Source: Hofstenia miamia
Lineage: Eukaryota; Xenacoelomorpha; Acoela
Direction: 5' to 3'
Assembly: GCA_004352715.1 (NCBI GenBank)
Contig: SCFE01000006.1
Span: 2,938,851 to 3,002,850 of the forward strand
Length of the DNA stretch: 64,000 nt
A program made the position numbers and the translations under genes. How positions within the stretch are numbered: the stretch's first letter is position 1; each line of letters opens with the position of its first letter. Positions 56,686 through 64,000 of this stretch are shown piece by piece. The notes under the pieces are model-generated. The model searched no databases, had not been told where the DNA came from, and was given only the letters and a program-made list of their open reading frames with translations.

Positions 56686-57949
56686 CATTAAAGTCAGATA
56701 TAGTATTGGTTTTGAGAGCAACAACTTTAAGAAATGATGACGTTTAGCCGTTGCCTCTGCAAGGTTCACTGCAAAATGGCCCTGATTGCATAATTTTTGC
56801 AGCACTTTGCTGGCTGTTTTGCGGGATTATGAAGCAGAATTATCAAAGTAATAAATTTTTAGCTTTTTTGAAAAAGATATTATCGACGATAAGATATGGA
56901 ACAAGCCTAACTATAAGGTCAAAATTCAAAATAATGAAATTTCGTATATATGTGTAAAAAATACTGATCATAGATGTGCCAAGCTTTGTGAAAAGCCCTT
57001 GCTTATGCTCTGTGGAACATACCAAACCAGGGTGTGAAACGGGTAAAAATAGAGGTAGAATTGCGGATCAAACTTAGGCGAGTGAATCGGGTCGCGGATC
57101 ATATACAGTTGTTAAGGTAAAAGCCTACTAACAGACTTAGGGAAAAATTTAAGAAGTCACTCATTTCAATAGCTAAAATTCCTAAAATTTATAAATATTT
57201 TGTATATTTTTATTGTAGTAATAATAGTAAAATAACTTTAATTGCATAATGCAAGTAATAATATTACCACTGATACTAATTACAAAAATAAAATCGTAGA
57301 GGTATGTTTTCTAATACATTAGCTTCTTTAGTTAGAGGCCGAAGATATTGGAGAATGATGAGAGCTCTTTTAGTCTAAATATAATCCAGAGCAAGACAAT
57401 GCTTCGGAACTTTTCTAGCAGCTTTATGTAGCCCTTAAAAAACATCAAACTGGTGAGGTGTACATGAAAATGGGAAAATATAAGATACATGAGATTTTTT
57501 CGGTGAATGTGTAATGTATATTTGCTATGAAAATACTAAAATGCTGCATTTGACGAGAAACCATCTAAAATTTCTAACGCAGTTAGTGGGAATCGTGATT
57601 TTTTTCTGAAAATACCTATTTTTTGCCATTAATTTCAAAGTAATTGCAAACTTCCAATTGTATTGTAACAGACACCACCCAAAAAAATTTCAAGGTATAT
57701 TTGTAACGCGGTTATGTGGAAAATTTTAATTTGCATTTAGTGATATACATTTTATATATAAATATTTATATACATTGAATAAAAACGTTTTGTGTTATCT
57801 TAAAATTAGCAAAATTTTTGAAATTTTTTTTTCGTAATTTCTATTTCCATAACAAATTATATCCACCTAAACCTAAAGACAGAAAATTGATTTATCAATA
57901 CCTTATCAGAAGGGCGACAGTAAAATTGACATTACATTTTTCACTATAG

Positions 57950-58020
<71 letters not shown>

Positions 58021-59539
58021 AATCAAATTTTCGTTAATGCCTTTTTGTCAAAAAATATGAATATTGAAAATAATAGAACTTACTTTTGATCTTTAACTAC
58101 TCTGCCATACCAAGTTAGAGAGAAGAAATTTTTGCTCAAATAATTTGGTTAGAAAAATTTTATCCAGAATAGACATGAGAACCAGCATCAATAAAAAATT
58201 CCTAAGCATGACATAGAAGGCCTAAGTTTTTGGTAGGATTAAGAGGTCTAGTACATTTTTTCCTGCAGCAGATATCAGCAAGTAAGTGTTATTTTGGAAG
58301 AACCGTAACATCGTTTATCATTTTATAAAAATATTCATAAAATCAATTTTGCCATAACCCTTGATGAGGAATATAAAATATTTTTTAATGAAAATATAAT
58401 ATTAATATTAAGCTGTTTTTTCTATTTGAACGGTGTACACTTGTCAAAAATATTCCATGCTTGTGTACTCAAGTACTGGTTTCGAATGCTATTATATGCG
58501 TGCTTAGCAATATGAGAATGAATATGTGAGTTGGTTTTTGACACTGCTCAGCTTCAAGTATGCAATTTTGTCCAATTTCTTCTCCTTCCATTTCCACTTC
58601 ATTATAACATTCTTATAGTCGATGCAACTTACAAAAATAAGCTTTTTAAAATTGTCTCAAAGATTTATTATTTTATTCCGAGGAATTCTTACCAGTCTAA
58701 GGAAAGTAGATTCAAGATAGGCTCGGTCAGTAATATATTGTAATGCAAACTATTGCTGTAGAAGATAAGCAAGCTACTCTTACGTCTCAGTTGTTTTTAT
58801 TTTTGGATTTGAGTTATATTAGGCCAAATAACGCATAAATTATTCAGTATTTTTGTATACAATGCAATACAATACAAACTTTTATTTTAAACGGATATAA
58901 TTCCGCTTAACTTCTAACATAAATTTGAAACGAAATATATTAAAGCAATTATTATAAGTCGAAATGAAGTTGCAGATTTCTATATGGGAGTATCAGGAGT
59001 TTGCTTTCTATTTGTGTCTTCACACCTGCAAAAGCTCTATGGCGCAGGTGATGGGAGACATACGTGGTTTTTAGGGAGGTTAGAAACAAAACATGGTATT
59101 TACTATCTTTTTCTATTGTTCTATAACCCTATCTCGGCCGAGCTTTTTTCATTTTTAAGAACAAAAGCACCTTCCATAAAATCAATTCTATTCACCACCA
59201 AGCAGCGAAACTTGGCAGGATTTTAGCTTTTATTTGGTTGAATACAAAAGAACAAAGAAATTCGATACTCTAGTACTCTGAGACAGAAAATTGACTGTTC
59301 CAAGACCCCTTCCCAACAACGCTAATATTTGGCAGGATGTTGGTGTTAGTCAATGACAAGCTGAACACGTTGAGAAAGAAATGATTCGATGTTGTCTTGA
59401 TATGACGTTCTGAAGCAAAGTTATCGATGAAATAATAGTAAATTATTTTAGATAAATTTGATTTTATTTTCACAAATTTGTCTTGTTAGCAATATATTGC
59501 GAAAGTCAAAGAATATCAGAGTTAAATCTTCTTTCAAAC
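56686..59539. other. Non-coding stretch
   Basis: No gene is supported. Frames at 56751-56957, 58531-58743 and 58984-59226 (+) lack recognised domains. Confidence 0.45.
57952..58018. repeat. (TA)n microsatellite
   Basis: About 67 bp of uninterrupted TA, the longest in the window. Confidence 0.95.
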
Positions 59540-59700
59540 TAGAGATATCACTGAATTACCTGCCCTCGGAAGGGATAGAGATAAAACTTTTTCTGAACCC
59601 CTTTCTCTAAATGTGGTCAATTCTGTCAAACAGTTACCCTCGGGCTGTGCATCAATAACTCAATGCACATAGAACTAGTGCGTTGTAGAGAATGTTCATT

Positions 59701-59955
59701 TCAGCATCTGTGAAACCAAACCTTTTTAGACTCAGGAGCAGAAAGATTTTTGCGGATGCCTTCTTTGCAATTGTGAGTATGTGATCCGCAAGTTAGTTGC
59801 TCATCAACAGTGATTCCCAGTATTTTCACCTGCAAATTTCTTACAATATCCTGAATAGGAGGAACATATAGCCTGACAAAATTGATTAGTACGTCTACGC
59901 CCTTATTTTCATTGAAATGCTGCTTGTTTACAAAGAGCTTTCTTAGCCTACTCAC
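59701..59955 (-). pseudogene. LINE RT post-palm fragment
   Basis: 84-codon open remnant with LQVKILGITVDEQLT and the basic KEGIRKNLSA, equivalent to the 'VKxLGIxVDxxLxWxxH' block of LINE RTs. Confidence 0.6.
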
Positions 59956-60781
59956 AACTCTTTTAGCATTCTCCCACCGTAAGGATAATTTACGTATTGT
60001 TTTCTGCGCCTGCGAACACTGTTACAGTATCATTACCGATTTCTGAAAGTTGTATACATAATTCAAATACATTGAAGTAGATTAGACCATTTATAGAACT
60101 CCAACGATGGTGGACAGCAGTTTGAGCTTCCATTTAGAAAATTCTGTAATGTATTTAGTTAACCTTGGCTAGAAATTCTTAAGTCCATTCAAAATTGAGG
60201 CGCGACTGACTGTGTCAAATGCTTTGGTCATATCCAGTATGACCAGACTGCTGTAGTCATATGACTTACTCGACTTCATGATATCATGCAACATTTTGAT
60301 GAGAAGTAGTTCAACTGTTTTTGCGAAATCCAAACTGTGAATTGAATTGAAAGTAAGTGAATTATATATGAATTGAAACCTGAACTTTTATTGTTGATCG
60401 CCATACCACTCGATTTTTCTAATATGTTGGAATCGAATACAATACTGCCTTATGATCAGATGAGAGAATACTGCTGAAGGTAAGTGAATGACAAACTTGA
60501 CCGGGATTAAGACATAGTACCATATCAAGTAATTAATTGCCATACTTTTTCGGGTCATTAATCTGAGTTGGACCACAGCTTATGACACTAGAATAAATAT
60601 GCAAGCGGCTCAGATCCCCTCAATATATGAAATTTTGGAAACTCTTGGTGTGCAAATGTCCTTCACTTACTGATTATAGGTGTGTGTAGAGAGTGCATCC
60701 CTGTTATTCGCATCAAGACCGCTTAGTCTAGTCCAGTAATATCCAGCCATAAAATCTCGGATTCCAGTTAGCTCGTTGGAT

Positions 60782-61021
60782 TCAGAGAGTTAGAACAGAA
60801 ATCAATTCAGATATATGCAAAAGCACCTCCTTTATGGAGCTTTGAGGATGAATTTGCACATCGATCATTGGGAAAGAGAGAGTAACAAAGTCGCCTCTGT
60901 TAAATGAAGACAGCCATTTCTCCATGATAAAACAGAACTTAACATCAAAATTGAGTAGATCCCACGCCAAGTGATCAATGGCATTTGGTTTGTTGATAAA
61001 TCTCGCATCGAGTTGCAACAA
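60782..61021 (-). pseudogene. LINE endonuclease N-terminal fragment
   Basis: QLDARFINKPNAID corresponds to the NxRSI start of AP-type endonucleases and FCFIMEKWLSS to the 'TETWL' catalytic box, with Thr-Glu changed to Met-Glu. Continues into unreadable sequence. Confidence 0.6.
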
Positions 61022-61510
61022 ACCTATGTTCTGTAATTGTCAAAGTTCTTCATTGTTGACAAAGAGTTTCAAATTTTTATAGCGGCTAGAGCAACATTTT
61101 TCTTGTTAATGAGATCATACCTGATTTTCGAAGCTTCTTCTCCACTTCGATTTCCAATTGTTCCAATTCTCGAGAAATGAACAAGCTTGTTTTCTAACAT
61201 TTTAGCTTGACACCTTTGCCAATACCATCCTAGTATACTTTGGATTACATATCTGAACGATTATCGTCCTTTTCTTGTCCTTGTTTTTCTTCCTATTCGA
61301 AAACAGTCAGTTAAATTCTCGTTCTAAATATCAAACAATTTTTTAACCTTCGAAGTCGAAGTCTTATCAGAGCTTTTTCCAAAGATTTCTGGCATGTTCC
61401 TAATGCGAAACTCAACGTTAATGGAATAAACAATTCTTCCTTTCCTTAATTGTTCCGCAGCTTTGTCCATTAATGCTGTTTTTCCAGGATTTGACATGAG
61501 AGAAATAGCG

Positions 61511-62320
61511 GCGGCTCTGTTCCCATGACTAACATACTCACTTGTAAAATTGCCTTTAAAATATTACCCTTAAAACCAGTGCAAGATTCTGACCAATGCA
61601 TCACAGAATTCCATTAAAAACATGCAAATCAATTTCTGTTAACATCTACTGCAGCATTGAAAATAGAACACCAGTAATTCTTGAAGAAATTTTCTTCCGG
61701 TGTTTTTATGGAATTACTAGTCCTCTTAATTAATTTAAAACTAGAAACATTTGCAGCTGCAAATGATGATAAACCTTGCTTTCCCAGCAAACATTTAGTA
61801 CTGAATAACAAAAAATTAGTTATGGTCTGTATTAGGCCATTTTGTCTGGGCTTAAGCTGGGATTAAGTGTGAAACTCTTAGATTACACAATAGGCATGAG
61901 TATAAGCTATTTTTGAGTCTTTTACTTTTTTATAAAATTAAATTGTCCTTTGTGATTTCATGTAAATGCAAAATTAATTAGAAAACGAAATATTAAATGT
62001 ATAACCTAAAAACAAATGTGCTAATCACTATTTTATGAGTATTATATCTGGTCATTAAGAGTGATAGCAATATTTATAATGGATAAAAAAATTAAAAACA
62101 TTTTGCCAATTTGTATCTGTCATCGATAATTGACAATTAAATTTCAAATTATGCCAATTTTATGTTGAAGAAAAATAGTCACTATTGTGCAATCATTATT
62201 TACTCAATATGAAGGTATTAATTTAAAACGTTTAATCAAATAGGGACTTTAAGGAAACCCGAAAAAATAGCATATACAAATTTTTGTATATTTAATCTAA
62301 AGTACAATCAAAACTGAATT
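61511..62320. other. Non-coding stretch
   Basis: Short overlapping frames at 61629-61866 on both strands are not recognised. AT-rich, no repeat seen. Confidence 0.45.
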
Positions 62321-62523
62321 TATAGTTGGCTGCAAAAAAATGAGACTGAACACCTATTTTTTCACGCTTTGTGGAAACGTATTGACACGTTTTAGAGGAA
62401 AACTATAAAAATAAAAGACAACGAGAATTTTGTGAACTTTAAAATGGTCAAACAAAAAAGTTAATTAATTAAACTGGTACTGCGTAATTATTTGAAAACC
62501 CTTACCAAACAAATTGTTTTGCT

Positions 62524-64000
62524 TTGCAAAGTTTCTACTTGATTTCTTTGGAATGGAAACGTTGGAACATTGAAAACGCCTTTGCGACATCGCAAATTTC
62601 TCGATCAACTTATTTTCGAAAGCTGAAAAAAATTCGACAAGGAGAATCTCTCAAAAGAAGAAAAGGAAGTGGACGCCCTCGAAAAATTATTGGAAAATTC
62701 ATTCAGAAAACAGTCGCAATTGCTCTCAAAAATCCCTATATTTCTGGGAAAAAAATTGCAAACCAACTTCAAACTGAAGCCGACATCTCTGTGCATGAAA
62801 CCACAGTTCAGAGAACACTGAAAAAAAGTGGAGTTACAAAAATTGGCAGAAAAAATCGACTTCTGATTACAAAAGAACATCAAGAAAAAAGATTAAATTT
62901 CGTGAAAGATTGGAAAGACTACACTTTTGAAGATGTTTGGATAACTGATGAGTGCGTATTTCAACTACACAGAAACAAAGTACAAGTGTGGTCGTCAAAG
63001 AAATGTCCAAGACCAACAAAAGCGGTTNNNNNNNNNNNNNNNNNNNNNNNNNNNNNNNNNNNNNNNNNNNNNNNNNNNNNNNNNNNNNNNNNNNNNNNNN
63101 NNNNNNNNNNNNNNNNNNNNNNNNNNNNNNNNNNNNNNNNNNNNNNNNNNNNNNNNNNNNNNNNNNNNNNNNNNNNNNNNNNNNNNNNNNNNNNNNNNNN
63201 NNNNNNNNNNNNNNNNNNNNNNNNNNNNNNNNNNNNNNNNNNNNNNNNNNNNNNNNNNNNNNNNNNNNNNNNNNNNNNNNNNNNNNNNNNNNNNNNNNNN
63301 NNNNNNNNNNNNNNNNNNNNNNNNNNNNNNNNNNNNNNNNNNNNNNNNNNNNNNNNNNNNNNNNNNNNNNNNNNNNNNNNNNNNNNNNNNNNNNNNNNNN
63401 NNNNNNNNNNNNNNNNNNNNNNNNNNNNNNNNNNNNNNNNNNNNNNNNNNNNNNNNNNNNNNNNNNNNNNNNNNNNNNNNNNNNNNNNNNNNNNNNNNNN
63501 NNNNNNNNNNNNNNNNNNNNNNNNNNNNNNNNNNNNNNNNNNNNNNNNNNNNNNNNNNNNNNNNNNNNNNNNNNNNNNNNNNNNNNNNNNNNNNNNNNNN
63601 NNNNNNNNNNNNNNNNNNNNNNNNNNNNNNNNNNNNNNNNNNNNNNNNNNNNNNNNNNNNNNNNNNNNNNNNNNNNNNNNNNNNNNNNNNNNNNNNNNNN
63701 NNNNNNNNNNNNNNNNNNNNNNNNNNNNNNNNNNNNNNNNNNNNNNNNNNNNNNNNNNNNNNNNNNNNNNNNNNNNNNNNNNNNNNNNNNNNNNNNNNNN
63801 NNNNNNNNNNNNNNNNNNNNNNNNNNNNNNNNNNNNNNNNNNNNNNNNNNNNNNNNNNNACAGGACGGAGCAACCCCGCACACGTCAGCAAAGATAAAAA
63901 ACTGGTTTTCTGAAAATAATATCCAGTTTTTGCAATGGCCACCAAGTTCTGCTGATCTTTCTCCAATCGAAAACGTGTGGCAGACATTGAAAAATGACGT
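62524..64000 (+). CDS. Tc1-type DD34E transposase, partial, interrupted by gap
   Basis: N-terminal helix-turn-helix (FATSQISRSTYFRKLKKI), the GRPRK AT-hook-like motif (GSGRPRKI), a second HTH (SGKKIANQLQ...HETTVQRTLKKSG) and the first catalytic Asp in VWITDECVFQLHRNKVQVW. After 832 N, QDGATPHTSAKIKNWF and SSADLSPIENVWQTLKN supply the second Asp and the Glu; exactly 34 residues separate them, as in Tc1 (DD34E). No in-frame ATG is visible before the HTH; an adjacent frame reads LTKQIVLLCKVS, suggesting a frameshift near 62540. The two sides of the gap are also out of frame at the stated gap length. Recent-looking, but activity cannot be judged. Confidence 0.85.
63028..63859. other. Assembly gap (832 N)
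   Basis: Lies inside the transposase. From Tc1 spacing about 200 bp of coding sequence should be missing, so the stated length is too long by about 630 bp, or something is inserted there. Confidence 0.98.

Larger units (their letters stand above)
59540..61510 (-). mobile_element. Decayed LINE with ORF1-, endonuclease- and RT-like parts
   Basis: Read on the minus strand from 61500: an ORF1-like piece (MSNPGKTALMDKAAEQLRKG, VYSINVEFRIRNMPEIFGKS); then an apurinic-endonuclease start (LQLDARFINKPNAIDHLAWD, FCFIMEKWLSSF, 60782-61021) and its end (LLDMVLCLNPGQV, then the SDHKAVL box, about 60440-60560); then RT (SLVILDMTKAFDTVSRASIL, about 60180-60260) and the post-palm block (LQVKILGITVDEQLTCGSH, then KEGIRKNLSA, 59701-59860). 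This domain order is that of a two-ORF LINE of the CR1/L2/Jockey group. Many frame breaks; the YADD region is not readable. Probably truncated inside RT. Confidence 0.7.
62321..64000 (+). mobile_element. Tc1-family transposon, right side cut by window end
   Basis: The left end at about 62321 (TATAGTTGGCTGCAAAAAAA, then TGAGACTGAACACC) resembles Tc1 terminal repeats and starts at a TA. A Tc1-type transposase follows on the plus strand. The right end lies beyond the window. Confidence 0.75.

Overview
This is a window of AT-rich animal nuclear DNA, roughly 70% A+T by eye. Its genes are split by introns with GT..AG borders, including two multi-exon seven-transmembrane receptors. It also holds a UDP-glycosyltransferase with an ER-type C-terminal tail, many animal-type transposable elements, long (TA)n and (TTA)n microsatellites, and scaffold Ns. 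Nothing is bacterial or viral. I cannot name the species; an AT-rich invertebrate is the safest reading.

Layout. 0-3.2 kb: imperfect tandem repeats, then a Penelope-like retroelement remnant (minus strand) bracketed by inverted copies of its own 3' end. 3.2-6.5 kb: a DNA-transposon-like block with ~190-bp terminal inverted repeats and no transposase. 6.6-8.4 kb: a decayed LINE. 10-11.6 kb: copy A of a receptor-exon duplication. 11.6-26 kb: gene-poor, with a second Penelope fragment and a LINE fragment. 26.3-28.3 kb: a two-exon rhodopsin-class receptor (copy B), complete except for one frameshift just before TM7. 29.3-31.3 kb: a LINE fragment followed by a decayed copy of another dispersed coding repeat. 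32.1-32.5 kb: a 130-residue single-exon gene on the minus strand.

34.8-48.6 kb: a five-exon, 352-residue GPR157-like receptor. Every intron is phase 0 and spliced lengths match the family. Its introns contain receptor copy C, a decayed piggyBac element with palindromes near its ends, a MITE interrupted by an N gap, and a LINE fragment. 53.0-54.5 kb: a UDP-glycosyltransferase gene with a good signal peptide and C-terminal membrane anchor, but an in-frame stop near the start. 56.4-56.7 kb: a MITE. 59.5-61.5 kb: a minus-strand LINE with readable ORF1-, endonuclease- and RT-like parts. 62.3-64 kb: a Tc1-family DD34E transposon, interrupted by Ns and cut by the window end.

Host genes supportable here are two GPCRs, one UGT (possibly a pseudogene) and one small unknown protein; they do not form a pathway. 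The rest is transposon debris and duplication. I found no evidence for a new biological system. The most useful results are the hidden exon structures of the two receptors, the triplicated receptor locus, and the coincidence of single-N scaffold joins with repeated sequence, which points to assembly artefacts.
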